Both the position numbers and the translations under genes were made by a program. This document shows positions 51,864-59,974 of a stretch of 64,000 bases of DNA, one piece after another. A model generated the notes under the pieces. That model was not told the origin of the DNA and made no database searches. It saw nothing but the letters and a program-made list of their open reading frames with translations. The first letter of the stretch is position 1. Each line of letters begins with the position of its first letter. The DNA comes from JAHRAW01 sp028066695 (GTDB lineage Bacteria; Pseudomonadota; Gammaproteobacteria; Arenicellales; Poriferihabitantaceae), in the NCBI GenBank assembly GCA_963457535.1, contig OY734803.1:992001-1056000 (forward strand). The letters are read 5' to 3'.

Positions 51864-53200
51864 TAGCGGACTCCGTGCGGACGGGTCAGGGTGGATTTTC
51901 GCAGGATGCTCTGGTATTGCCGCGACATCAGGTGCGACTGCACCTGCGCGATCAAGTCCATGGTCACCACCACGATGATGAGCAGAGAAGTGCCGCCGAA
52001 ATAAAACGGCACGCTCCACTTGACGATGAGGAATTCCGGAATCAGGCAGACGAAGGTGATGTAGATCGCGCCGATCAGCGTCAGTTTGGAAACCACGCCG
52101 TCAATGTAGCGCGCGCTCTGCTCGCCCGGGCGGATGCCGGGGATGAACGCGCCGGAGCGCTTCAGGTTGTCGGCGATGTCGGCCGGGTTGAACACCATCG
52201 CGGTGTAGAAAAAGCAGAAGAAGATGATCATGCCGCCGTAGAGCAGCGTGTACACCGGCTGCCCCGGCTGCAGCGTGGTGGCGAGGTCGCGCAGCCACGC
52301 CATGCCGCCGGCCTGGCCGAACCAACTTCCGAGACTTGCCGGAAACAGAATCAAACTGGAGGCGAAGATCGGCGGGATGACGCCGGCCATGTTGAGTTTG
52401 AGCGGCAGGTGGCTGCTCTGCCCGGCCATCATGCGCCGCCCCTGCTGGCGCTTCGCGTAGTTGACGCTGATGCGCCGCTGGCCGCGCTCCACGAACACCA
52501 CGAAATAAGTGACCGCCATGGCGCCGGCGAACAGCGCCAGAACGCCGAGCGGCGAGAACGCGCCGGTGCGCGCCAACTCCAGCGTGCCGGCGACCGCGGC
52601 CGGCAGGCCGGCGACGATGGAGCCGAAGATGATCAGCGAGATGCCGTTGCCGATGCCGCGCTCGCTGATCTGCTCGCCGAGCCACACCAAAAACATGGTG
52701 CCGGCGACCAGCGAGGCCGCGGTGGTGATCTTGAAGCCGAGCCCCGGAATCAAAATCACCGGGCTGCCGCCGACTTGCTGCGTCTCAATCGCGACCGAGA
52801 TGCCGAAGCCCTGAAACAGCGCGAGCACCACGGTGAAATAGCGCGTGTACTGCATGATTTTCCGGCGGCCGGATTCGCCCTCTTTTTTCAACTGCTCCAG
52901 CGTCGGCACCACCGCGGTCAGCATCTGCATGATGATCGCCGCCGAGATGTAGGGCATGACGCCGAGCGCGAGAATGGACAGGCGGCTGAGCGCGCCGCCG
53001 GAGAACATGTTGAACACCTGCACGATGGAGCCCTTGGTCTGCTCAAACAGCGCGGCGATGGCGGTCGGGTCCACGCCCGGCACCGGCACATGCGCGCCGA
53101 CGCGAAACACCACCATCGCGCCGAGCACGAACAGGATGCGCTGCTTGAGTTCGGAGAGGTTGCCGAACATGCCGGATGCGGCCGGATTGGAATTCGCCAT
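51863..53200 (-). CDS. secY: Protein translocase subunit SecY
   Basis: A 445-residue, ten-helix channel of the Sec translocon for export and membrane insertion. Conserved parts are PVPGVDPTAIAALF near the first helix, MQMLTAVVPTLEQLKKEGE, and VNYAKRQQGRRMMAGQSSHLPLKLNMAGVIP (spanning residues about 250-280, loop C5). Start ATG shares a base with the rplO stop. Confidence 0.97.
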   Translation of the reverse strand: MANSNPAASGMFGNLSELKQRILFVLGAMVVFRVGAHVPVPGVDPTAIAALFEQTKGSIVQVFNMFSGGALSRLSILALGVMPYISAAIIMQMLTAVVPTLEQLKKEGESGRRKIMQYTRYFTVVLALFQGFGISVAIETQQVGGSPVILIPGLGFKITTAASLVAGTMFLVWLGEQISERGIGNGISLIIFGSIVAGLPAAVAGTLELARTGAFSPLGVLALFAGAMAVTYFVVFVERGQRRISVNYAKRQQGRRMMAGQSSHLPLKLNMAGVIPPIFASSLILFPASLGSWFGQAGGMAWLRDLATTLQPGQPVYTLLYGGMIIFFCFFYTAMVFNPADIADNLKRSGAFIPGIRPGEQSARYIDGVVSKLTLIGAIYITFVCLIPEFLIVKWSVPFYFGGTSLLIIVVVTMDLIAQVQSHLMSRQYQSILRKSTLTRPHGVR

Positions 53201-53823
53201 CAGTCGTTTTCGCCGGAGGTTTTGGTTTCGGGGGACGCGTCTTTCGGCGGAGATTTTTCCGCGTCTTTCGCGTCAGAGGTTTTCTGCGGAGATTTTTGCG
53301 GAGATTTCTTCGCGAGTTTCTTCGCCGGTTTTTCCGCGGAGGTTTTTTGCGGCGCGGCGTCTTCCACTTTTCCGCCGGCTTTTTCTATCGCCAGGCGCGC
53401 GCCCTTGGTCGCGGTGATGCCGCGCAGCGTCACCGCGCGGGTGATTTCGCCGGACAAAATCGCCTTGGCGCGGGTGATGTGCAGGCCGATGACGCCGGCT
53501 TTTTGCAGCGCCTGCAAATCGGCGACATCGCCCTCCACTTTTGCAAGTTCATGCAGGCGAATTTCGGCGGTGTGGCGGCGCAGGCGCGAGCGAAACCCGC
53601 GCTTCGGCAGGCGGCGCTGCAGCGGCATCTGCCCGCCCTCAAAGCCGACCTTGTGATAGCCGCCGGAGCGCGACTTCTGCCCCTTCTCGCCGCGCCCGCA
53701 GGTGCGGCCGTGGCCGCTGCCGTGCCCGCGGCCGACGCGCTTGCGCGCGCGCCGCGCGCCGGGCGCCGGGCGCAAAGTGTTCGGGCGCATTCGCTCTTGT
53801 TGCGTTTCGGTTTGCTCGCTCAT
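53200..53823 (-). CDS. rplO: Ribosomal protein L15 with long basic/acidic C-terminal tail
   Basis: L15: LRPAPGARRARKRVGRGHGSG and GGYHKVGFEGGQMPLQRRLPKRGF identify the core, which ends near residue 150. About 55 further residues are Lys/Pro/Ser/Asp-rich with repeated SPQK and KTS units. Total 207 against about 144 in E. coli. The ATG at 53823 precedes SEQTETQQ, a short N-terminal addition. Confidence 0.96.
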   Translation of the reverse strand: MSEQTETQQERMRPNTLRPAPGARRARKRVGRGHGSGHGRTCGRGEKGQKSRSGGYHKVGFEGGQMPLQRRLPKRGFRSRLRRHTAEIRLHELAKVEGDVADLQALQKAGVIGLHITRAKAILSGEITRAVTLRGITATKGARLAIEKAGGKVEDAAPQKTSAEKPAKKLAKKSPQKSPQKTSDAKDAEKSPPKDASPETKTSGEND

Positions 53824-53837
53824 GACTTGTGCGCCGA

Positions 53838-54032
53838 TTACGACGCCTCCTCGCATTTCAGCATGTAGGAAATTTTTTTGATCATGCCGCGGTTCTCCGG
53901 CGTATCAATGACTTCCACGGTCTGGTGCATGCGCCGCAAACCGAGGCCGCGCGCGCAAGCGCGGTGCGCGCGCAGGCGGCCGTGCATGCTGCGCACCAGG
54001 GTTACCCGCACTTTTTTTTGCGAAGTAGCCAT
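53838..54032 (-). CDS. rpmD: Ribosomal protein L30
   Basis: A 64-residue L30: KKVRVTLVRSMHGRLRAHRA then GLGLRRMHQTVEVIDTPENRGM. Normal length and position between rpsE and rplO. Confidence 0.96.
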   Translation of the reverse strand: MATSQKKVRVTLVRSMHGRLRAHRACARGLGLRRMHQTVEVIDTPENRGMIKKISYMLKCEEAS

Positions 54033-54040
54033 AAATTTTC

Positions 54041-54550
54041 TCAGCGAATCTCCTCAATCCGCTTGCCGCGTTTATCGGCGACCTGCCGCACATTGCGCAT
54101 GCTGCGCAGCGCCTGCACGGTGGCGCGCACCACATTGACTTGGTTGGTCGTGCCGATGACTTTGGCGAGGACATTTCGCACGCCCATCACCTCAAACACC
54201 GCGCGCATCGCGCCGCCGGCGATGACGCCGGTGCCGTCCGAGGCCGGGCGCAGCATCACGCGCGCCGCGCCGTGGCGGCCGACCATCGGATACTGCAGCG
54301 TGCCTTCGCGAATCTGCGCCTTGAACATGTTGCGGCGCGCGTCTTCCATCGCCTTTTGCACCGCCACCGGCACCTCGCGCGCCTTGCCGCGGCCCATGCC
54401 AACGCTGCCGTCGCCGTCGCCGACCACGGTCAGCGCGGAAAATCCGAAGAGGCGGCCGCCTTTGACCACCTTGGACACGCGCCGAACATTGATCAGGATT
54501 TCCTGAAAGTTGTCCTTGCGCGCGCCGCTGCGCTCCCGCGGTTTAGCCAT
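54041..54550 (-). CDS. rpsE: Ribosomal protein S5
   Basis: A 169-residue protein of the decoding-fidelity region. It has EILINVRRVSKVVKGGRLFGFSALTVVGDGDG (residues about 17-48) and GRGKAREVPVAVQKAME. The GGAGG ribosome binding site lies inside the preceding mini-ORF, whose TAA overlaps the start region of this gene. Confidence 0.97.
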   Translation of the reverse strand: MAKPRERSGARKDNFQEILINVRRVSKVVKGGRLFGFSALTVVGDGDGSVGMGRGKAREVPVAVQKAMEDARRNMFKAQIREGTLQYPMVGRHGAARVMLRPASDGTGVIAGGAMRAVFEVMGVRNVLAKVIGTTNQVNVVRATVQALRSMRNVRQVADKRGKRIEEIR

Positions 54551-54629
54551 GGTCGCGGCCTCCGCGGCGAATGTCGCGCCGCATGTTCATGTTCATTTGC
54601 ATGTGCATTTTCATGTGGTTCATGTTCAT
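54543..54629 (-). other. Possible bridging mini-ORF between rplR and rpsE
   Basis: A 28-codon frame made at first almost only of Met alternating with Asn, His, Lys or Gln (MNMNHMKMHMQMNMNM), then basic RRDIRRGGRDHG. It begins 4 bases after the rplR stop and its TAA overlaps the rpsE start. Nine ATG codons are in one frame. Expression not shown. Confidence 0.35.
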
Positions 54630-54633
54630 CGCG

Positions 54634-54990
54634 TCAAAATTTCAACCCGCCGGCGCGCGCCGCTTCGGCGAACGCCTTGACGCGCCCGTGGTAGCGAAAC
54701 CCGGAGCGGTCAAAGGCGACGCGGTCAATGCCGGCCGCGCCGGCTTTTTCCGCCATCAATTTGCCGAGTTCGCTGGCGGCGCCGATATTGCCGCCGTATT
54801 TCAATTGCTCGCGCACTTTCGGGTCCAGCGTGGAAACCGCGGCGAGCACGCCGCGCCCGCTCGCATCAAACAACTGCGCGTAAAAATGGCGCGGCGTGCG
54901 GTGCACCGACAGGCGCAGCGCGTTTTGCCGGGCGATGCGCCCGCGCGTTTTGCGCGCGCGGCGCAACCGGGATTTTTTCTTGGAGGCCAT
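54634..54990 (-). CDS. rplR: Ribosomal protein L18
   Basis: A 118-residue 5S rRNA-binding protein: KKKSRLRRARKTRGRI start region, LRLSVHRTPRHFYAQL, and C terminus FRYHGRVKAFAEAARAGGLKF. The ATG at 54990 is 4 bases from the rplF stop. Confidence 0.97.
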   Translation of the reverse strand: MASKKKSRLRRARKTRGRIARQNALRLSVHRTPRHFYAQLFDASGRGVLAAVSTLDPKVREQLKYGGNIGAASELGKLMAEKAGAAGIDRVAFDRSGFRYHGRVKAFAEAARAGGLKF

Positions 54991-54994
54991 GCCG

Positions 54995-55558
54995 TTATTT
55001 CTTTTTCGCCTGCTTGCGGCGAACATGCTCGTCTTTGTAGCGGATGCCCTTGCCCTTGTAGGGCTCGGGCGGGCGGAAGCCGCGGATTTCGGCGGCGGCC
55101 TGGCCGACGCGCTGCTTGTCCGCGCCGCGCAGCACGATTTCGGTCTGGCTCGGCGTCTCGGCGCTGATGCCCGGCGGAAGTTGGTAGACCACCGGATGCG
55201 AAAAGCCGAGCGCGAGCGTGATCTTGCCGCCCTGCGCCTGCGCGCGGTAGCCGACGCCGACGATGCTGAGGCGCTTTTCAAAACCGGAGGCGACGCCGTG
55301 AATCAGGTTGTTGGCGAGCGCGCGCACGGTGCCGGACATGGCTGCGAGGCCCTTGCCGGACCTGGACCTATTGCCGGATTTGCCGGCGGCGCCGGTGACC
55401 GCCACCGTGACCACGCCGTCTTGCTCGGCAAGGTCAATACTCGGCGGCAGGTTCATGCTGAGTTCGCCGTGCGGGCCCTTGGCGCTCAATGTGCGCGCGG
55501 CGATTTTGACCTCCACGCCGGCCGGCACTTGAATCGGAGTTTTTGCGATGCGTGACAT
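54995..55558 (-). CDS. rplF: Ribosomal protein L6
   Basis: A 187-residue protein near the GTPase centre. Start MSRIAKTPIQVPAGVEVKIA; C-terminal signature PEPYKGKGIRYKDEHVRRKQ. Residues around 70 contain an extra Gly/Lys/Ser stretch (GAAGKSGNRSRSGKGLAAM) that makes it about 10 residues longer than usual. Confidence 0.97.
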   Translation of the reverse strand: MSRIAKTPIQVPAGVEVKIAARTLSAKGPHGELSMNLPPSIDLAEQDGVVTVAVTGAAGKSGNRSRSGKGLAAMSGTVRALANNLIHGVASGFEKRLSIVGVGYRAQAQGGKITLALGFSHPVVYQLPPGISAETPSQTEIVLRGADKQRVGQAAAEIRGFRPPEPYKGKGIRYKDEHVRRKQAKKK

Positions 55559-55583
55559 GATTCTGTTCGGTTGGTTTGCGCGG

Positions 55584-55979
55584 TCAAAACACCGTGCACA
55601 GCACTTCGCCGCCGAGTTGCCGCTCGCGCGCGGATTTGTCGCTCATCACCCCCTTGGAGGTGGACACCAGCGCGACGCCGAGGCCGCCGCGCACCGACGG
55701 CAACTCGCCGCTGCGCGCATAGACGCGGCAGCCGGGCGAACTGACGCGGCGGATTTCTTCAATCACCGGCGCGCCTTCAAAATATTTCAACTCCACATTC
55801 AGGCGGCGGCGCGCGCCGTCGCCTTCCACGCGGAAGCCGGCGATGTAGCCCTCGTCGCGCAGCACCTCGGCGACCGCGGCCTTGGCGCGCGACGCCGGCA
55901 TGGACACGCCGGCCATTCCGGCGCGCGAGCCGTTGCGAATGCGCGTCAGCATGTCGGCGATGGGGTCGGACATGCTCAT
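55584..55979 (-). CDS. rpsH: Ribosomal protein S8
   Basis: A 131-residue 16S rRNA-binding protein and, in E. coli, the regulator of the spc operon. MSMSDPIADMLTRIRNGSRAG start; RRVSSPGCRVYARSGELPSV and GVMSDKSARERQLGGEVLC end. The ribosome binding site GGAG lies in the preceding mini-ORF. Confidence 0.97.
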   Translation of the reverse strand: MSMSDPIADMLTRIRNGSRAGMAGVSMPASRAKAAVAEVLRDEGYIAGFRVEGDGARRRLNVELKYFEGAPVIEEIRRVSSPGCRVYARSGELPSVRGGLGVALVSTSKGVMSDKSARERQLGGEVLCTVF

Positions 55980-56023
55980 CGGCGCGCTCCGGAGTGGTTG
56001 CGGGTTTTCATGTTCATGTTCAT
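55976..56023 (-). other. Possible bridging mini-ORF between rpsN and rpsH
   Basis: A 15-codon frame MNMNMKTRNHSGARR whose TGA overlaps the rpsH ATG (ATGA). It starts 6 bases after the rpsN stop. Same Met-Asn opening as the other two spacer mini-ORFs. Expression not shown. Confidence 0.35.
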
Positions 56024-56028
56024 TTGCG

Positions 56029-56334
56029 TCACCAACTGGACTTGACCACGCCCGGCGCTTCGCCGCGCATGATCACCTCGCGCAGTTTGTTGTGGCACAG
56101 GCCGAACTTGCGCGAATACCCGCGCGGCCGGCCGGTGAGCGCGCAGCGGTTGCGCTGCCGCGAGCGGCTGGAATCGCGCGGCATTTTCTGCAGTTGCACC
56201 ATCGCCTCCCACTGCTCTTTCGCGCTGGCATTCGCGTCCGAGACGATCTTCGCCAGGCGCGCGCGTTTTTCCGCGTGCTTGGCGGAAAGCCGGCGGCGCT
56301 TTTGCTCGCGCGCAACGTTGGATTTTCGCGCCAT
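56029..56334 (-). CDS. rpsN: Ribosomal protein S14 (zinc-free form)
   Basis: A 101-residue S14 of the long type without CxxC pairs: MARKSNVAREQKRRRL start and CALTGRPRGYSRKFGLCHNK. The ATG overlaps the rplE stop (TGATG). Confidence 0.97.
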   Translation of the reverse strand: MARKSNVAREQKRRRLSAKHAEKRARLAKIVSDANASAKEQWEAMVQLQKMPRDSSRSRQRNRCALTGRPRGYSRKFGLCHNKLREVIMRGEAPGVVKSSW

Positions 56335-56873
56335 CAGCCGCGCACCGGAAATTGAAACGCGCGCAACAGCGCGAGCGCCTGCGCGTCGTCGCGCGCGGTG
56401 GTGGTGATGCACACATCCAGGCCGCGCAGCGCGTCCACGTTGTCGTAGTCTATTTCGGGGAACACGATTTGCTCCTTGATGCCGAAGGAATAGTTGCCGC
56501 GCCCGTCAAACGAGCGCTCCGGCAGCCCGCGAAAATCGCGGATGCGCGGAATGGCTACGTTGATCAGGCGGTCGAAAAATTCGTACATGCGCTCGCGGCG
56601 CAGCGTAACCTTGGCGCCGACCTGCCAGCCCTGCCGAATCTTGAACGCGGCTTCGGATTTTTTCGCCTTGGTGATCACGGGTTTCTGCCCGCTGATGCGC
56701 TCCAAATCTTCGCCCGCGGTTTTCAGCACGTTTTTGTTCGCGACCGCCTCGCCGAGCCCCATGTTCAGCGTGATCTTGGTGAGGCGCGGCGTCTGCATGC
56801 GGCTGCGCAGGCCGAGCTGCTCGCGCAGCGCCGGCTCGATGACTTCGTCAAATTGTTTTTTCAGGCGCGCCAT
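56334..56873 (-). CDS. rplE: Ribosomal protein L5
   Basis: A 179-residue 5S rRNA-binding protein: MQTPRLTKITLNMGLGEAV, GQKPVITKAKKSEAAFKIR, and FPEIDYDNVDALRGLDVCI. Normal length and order. Confidence 0.97.
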   Translation of the reverse strand: MARLKKQFDEVIEPALREQLGLRSRMQTPRLTKITLNMGLGEAVANKNVLKTAGEDLERISGQKPVITKAKKSEAAFKIRQGWQVGAKVTLRRERMYEFFDRLINVAIPRIRDFRGLPERSFDGRGNYSFGIKEQIVFPEIDYDNVDALRGLDVCITTTARDDAQALALLRAFQFPVRG

Positions 56874-56876
56874 GAT

Positions 56877-57197
56877 TTATGACAGGTCCACGACCTCGCC
56901 GTTGGAGCGGAAGTGCCGCACCTTGCGCCCGTCTTCCAGCGTGCGAAAACCGACGCGCTCGCCCTTGCCGCTGGCCGCGTTGAACAGCGCCAGATTGGAA
57001 AGGTGAATCGGCGCCTCTTTTTCCACGATGCCGCCGGTGACGCCGGAATTGGGGTTGCCCTTGGTGTGGCGCTTGACCAGGTTGACATTATCCACCAGCG
57101 CACGGCCGTCGTCGAGGATGCGCAGCACATTGCCGCGCTTGCCTTTGTCGCGCCCGGCGATGACCATGACGTCGTCGCCTTTTTTGATTCGCCGCAT
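56877..57197 (-). CDS. rplX: Ribosomal protein L24
   Basis: A 106-residue assembly-initiator protein: RRIKKGDDVMVIAGRDKGKRG KOW motif, NLVKRHTKGNPNSGVTGGIV, and C-terminal GEVVDLS. The ATG at 57197 follows GGGAG; an in-frame GTG at 57221 would add 8 residues. Confidence 0.96.
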   Translation of the reverse strand: MRRIKKGDDVMVIAGRDKGKRGNVLRILDDGRALVDNVNLVKRHTKGNPNSGVTGGIVEKEAPIHLSNLALFNAASGKGERVGFRTLEDGRKVRHFRSNGEVVDLS

Positions 57198-57217
57198 GAT
57201 GCTCTCCCGCTCCGCGC

Positions 57218-57586
57218 TCACAAAACTTCCGGCGCAAGTGAAATGATGCGCATGAATTTTTCCGAGCGCAATTCGCGCGTCACCGGCCCGAAGATGCGCG
57301 TGCCGACCGGCTGGTGGCTGGCATTCAGCAGCACCGCCGAGTTGTTGTCAAAGCGGATGCTGGAGCCGTCCGGGCGGCGCACGCCGCTGCGCGTGCGCAC
57401 GATGACGGCGTCGTAGACCGCGCCCTTTTTGACGCGGCTGTTGGGCAGCGCTTCCTTGATGGTGATCTTGATGATGTCGCCGATGCCGGCGTAGCGGCGC
57501 TTGGAGCCGCCGAGCACCTTGATGCACATGACGCGCTTGGCGCCGCTGTTGTCGGCCACCGAGAGCATGGACTGGGTTTGGATCAT
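57218..57586 (-). CDS. rplN: Ribosomal protein L14
   Basis: A 122-residue protein at the subunit interface: MIQTQSMLSVADNSGAKRVM and RIFGPVTRELRSEKFMRIIS. First gene of the spc operon. Confidence 0.97.
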   Translation of the reverse strand: MIQTQSMLSVADNSGAKRVMCIKVLGGSKRRYAGIGDIIKITIKEALPNSRVKKGAVYDAVIVRTRSGVRRPDGSSIRFDNNSAVLLNASHQPVGTRIFGPVTRELRSEKFMRIISLAPEVL

Positions 57587-57597
57587 TGCGCTTCGCC

Positions 57598-57891
57598 TCA
57601 GGCCGCCTTGCCGACCACTTGCACCAGCCGCCAGTGCTTCAACTTGGAAATCGGGCGGCAGGCCTCAATGACCACCGAATCGCCCAAGCGGCACTCGTTG
57701 TTCTCGTCGTGCGCGTGCAGTTTGGTCGAGCGGCGGATGTATTTTTTATACAGCGGGTGCTTGATCTTGCGTTCAACCAGCACGGTGACGGTCTTGTCGC
57801 GGCCGGCCGAAATCACGCTGCCCTGCAGCGAGTGCCGGGAGCGCTTGCGCGGCGCGGTATTTTGCGCGGAGGTTTTCGTGTCTTCGCTCAT
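57598..57891 (-). CDS. rpsQ: Ribosomal protein S17
   Basis: A 97-residue 16S rRNA-binding protein: LQGSVISAGRDKTVTVLVER and DSVVIEACRPISKLKHWRLV. About 12 extra N-terminal residues (SEDTKTSAQNTAPRKR) precede the core. The ATG overlaps the rpmC stop; it is the last gene of the S10 group. Confidence 0.96.
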   Translation of the reverse strand: MSEDTKTSAQNTAPRKRSRHSLQGSVISAGRDKTVTVLVERKIKHPLYKKYIRRSTKLHAHDENNECRLGDSVVIEACRPISKLKHWRLVQVVGKAA

Positions 57892-58121
57892 TTCGCTTTG
57901 CTCTCTTTATCTTTCGGCCGCGCCGCGCCGTCGGCGCGCGCTTTTTCGGCCAGCACCGTCTTGATGCGCGCGATGTCTTTGCGCACCGCGCCAAAACGCA
58001 TCGGGTTGGCGAGCTGCCCGGCGCCGCGCTGCATGCGCAGGTTGAACTGCTCGCGGCGCAACTCGGCGAGTTCGCCGCGCAAATCGCCGGCGCTTTTGGC
58101 GCGCAAATCAGCCGCGTTCAT
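57888..58121 (-). CDS. rpmC: Ribosomal protein L29
   Basis: A 77-residue helical protein near the exit tunnel: MNAADLRAKSAGDLRGELAE, LRREQFNLRMQRGAGQL, then DIARIKTVLAEKARA and a short basic tail KDKESKAK. Slightly longer than usual (about 63). Confidence 0.95.
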   Translation of the reverse strand: MNAADLRAKSAGDLRGELAELRREQFNLRMQRGAGQLANPMRFGAVRKDIARIKTVLAEKARADGAARPKDKESKAK

Positions 58122-58123
58122 GG

Positions 58124-58537
58124 TCAGCCGGCCTGCCGCCGCGCGAAGGCGGTGCGAAGCGGCAACTTCGCGCTGCCGAGGCGAAACGCCTCGCGCGCGA
58201 GCGCTTCGGGTATGCCTTCAATTTCATACAGAATCGCGCCGGGGCGAATCAGCGCGACCCAGTATTCCGGGTTGCCCTTGCCTTTGCCCATGCGCACTTC
58301 GGTCGGTTTTTTGGAAACCGGCTTGTCCGGGAAAACGCGAATCCAGATGCGCCCGCCGCGCTTGACATGGCGCGTGATCGCGCGCCGCGCGGCCTCAATC
58401 TGGCGCGCGCTCAGGCGGCCGCGGCTGACCGACTGCAGCCCGAACTCGCCGAAACTGACGCGGTTGCCGCGCGTCGCCAGGCCGCGGTTGCGCCCCTTTT
58501 GCCGCTGGCGGAATTTGCTTCGTTTGGGCTGCAGCAT
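58124..58537 (-). CDS. rplP: Ribosomal protein L16
   Basis: A 137-residue protein near the peptidyl-transferase centre: MLQPKRSKFRQRQKGRNRGL, RGRLSARQIEAARRAITRH, and KPTEVRMGKGKGNPEYWVA. Two bases from rpmC. Confidence 0.97.
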   Translation of the reverse strand: MLQPKRSKFRQRQKGRNRGLATRGNRVSFGEFGLQSVSRGRLSARQIEAARRAITRHVKRGGRIWIRVFPDKPVSKKPTEVRMGKGKGNPEYWVALIRPGAILYEIEGIPEALAREAFRLGSAKLPLRTAFARRQAG

Positions 58538-58544
58538 GATTCGG

Positions 58545-59318
58545 TTACGCGGTTTCGGACGGCGTGGGCGGCGCGATGGAGGGCGCGAAAGAAGGCTTCG
58601 GCGCGTCGCTCTTGTCGGAAGCGGGCGGATCTATGCGGCCGGGAATGGCGGCCGGGCCGGCGGCGCGCGGCGCGGCCGCGTCGCCGGCGGAGGCGATCAC
58701 CTCGCCCTTGAAGATCCACACCTTGACGCCGATGGCGCCGTAAGTGGTGTGCGCTTCGTGCACGCCGTAATCAATGTCGGCGCGCAATGTGTGCAGCGGC
58801 ACGCGCCCCTCGCGGTACCATTCGGTGCGCGCGATTTCGGCGCCGTTCAGGCGGCCGGCGAGCATCACCTTGACGCCCTTGGCGCCGAGGCGCATGGAGT
58901 TTTGCACGGCGCGCTTCATCGCGCGGCGGAACATGATGCGCTTTTCCAACTGCTGGCAGATGTTCTCGGCGACCAGTTTGGCGTCCAGTTCGGGCTTGCG
59001 GATTTCCTCCACCGCGACCTGCACCGGCGCGCCGTTGATGCGCGCCAATTCCACGCGCAGGCGCTCAATGTCCTCGCCCTTCTTGCCGATGACGATGCCC
59101 GGGCGCGCGGTGAAGATGGTGATGTTGAGATTCTCCGACGGGCGGTCGATGACCACCTTGCTGAGTGCGGCGTTGGCCAGCCGGCGCGCGATGAACGCGC
59201 GGATTTTCAGGTCGCGCGCGAGAATCTCGGCGTAGCCGCTCTTGGTCGCATACCACTTCGCATTCCAGTCGCGCACGATGCCGAGGCGGATGCCGTTCGG
59301 ATGAACTTTTTGTCCCAT
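58545..59318 (-). CDS. rpsC: Ribosomal protein S3
   Basis: A 257-residue protein at the mRNA entry site: MGQKVHPNGIRLGIVRDWNA, KH-domain VIGKKGEDIERLR, and TLRADIDYGVHEAHTTYGAI. The tail after about 215 is Ala/Pro/Ser-rich and about 25 residues longer than in E. coli. Confidence 0.97.
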   Translation of the reverse strand: MGQKVHPNGIRLGIVRDWNAKWYATKSGYAEILARDLKIRAFIARRLANAALSKVVIDRPSENLNITIFTARPGIVIGKKGEDIERLRVELARINGAPVQVAVEEIRKPELDAKLVAENICQQLEKRIMFRRAMKRAVQNSMRLGAKGVKVMLAGRLNGAEIARTEWYREGRVPLHTLRADIDYGVHEAHTTYGAIGVKVWIFKGEVIASAGDAAAPRAAGPAAIPGRIDPPASDKSDAPKPSFAPSIAPPTPSETA

Positions 59319-59324
59319 GTTTTT

Positions 59325-59699
59325 TTACCCGTTGCGGTTGCGGCGGCCGCGCGTTTTGCGCGGCTGCGGCTCGTCGCTGACGCTCAGCGTGATGTGGCAG
59401 TTGCGCTTTAAGATGGGCGAACTGCGCCCCTTGGCGCGCGGGCGAAAACGCTTGATGGTCGGCGCCTCGTCCACCATCACGCGGTCGATCCACAATTCAT
59501 CAATGTCAGCGCCCTCGTTGTGCTCGGCGCCGGCGATGGCCGCGTCCAGCGCCTTTTTCACCGGCACCGCGGCCTTCTTCGGGCTGAACTCCAGAATGTC
59601 CAGCGCCAGGCCGACCGGCTTGGCGCGGATTTGGTCGACCACCAGCCGGCACTTCTGCGGCGACAAGCGGACATATTTTGCGATGGCCTGTACGCGCAT
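59325..59699 (-). CDS. rplV: Ribosomal protein L22
   Basis: A 124-residue protein lining the exit tunnel: AIAKYVRLSPQKCRLVVDQI, ELWIDRVMVDEAPTIKRF, RPRAKGRSSPILKRNCHI. A short basic C-terminal addition (QPRKTRGRRNRNG) is present. Confidence 0.97.
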   Translation of the reverse strand: MRVQAIAKYVRLSPQKCRLVVDQIRAKPVGLALDILEFSPKKAAVPVKKALDAAIAGAEHNEGADIDELWIDRVMVDEAPTIKRFRPRAKGRSSPILKRNCHITLSVSDEPQPRKTRGRRNRNG

Positions 59700-59701
59700 G
59701 G

Positions 59702-59974
59702 TTATTTCACCTTCTTGCCGGCGGCGTGGCCGCGGTACGTGCGCGTCGGCGCGAACTCGCCGAGTTTATGCCCGACCATGTTTTCGGAAATAAGGATGGG
59801 CATGTGCTGGCGGCCGTTGTGCACGGCGATGGTCAGGCCGATGAACTCCGGCATAATCATGGAGCGGCGCGACCAAGTTTTGATCGGGCGTCGCGACTGT
59901 TCGGCGCGCGCCTTTTCCACCTTCGCCCACAGGTGATGGTCGACGAACGGGCCCTTTTTGACCGAGCGCGGCAT
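59702..59974 (-). CDS. rpsS: Ribosomal protein S19
   Basis: A 90-residue head protein: MPRSVKKGPFVDHHLWAKVE and HKLGEFAPTRTYRGHAAGKK. The ATG at 59974 overlaps the rplB stop (TAATG). Confidence 0.97.
   Translation of the reverse strand: MPRSVKKGPFVDHHLWAKVEKARAEQSRRPIKTWSRRSMIMPEFIGLTIAVHNGRQHMPILISENMVGHKLGEFAPTRTYRGHAAGKKVK

Noticed and set aside
50174..53656. Very long open frame (1160 codons) opposite rpoA-rplO
   Set aside because: It is antisense to eight certain ribosomal and secY genes. Long antisense frames are expected in GC-rich DNA where stop codons are rare; composition is Arg/Ala/His-rich without a domain.
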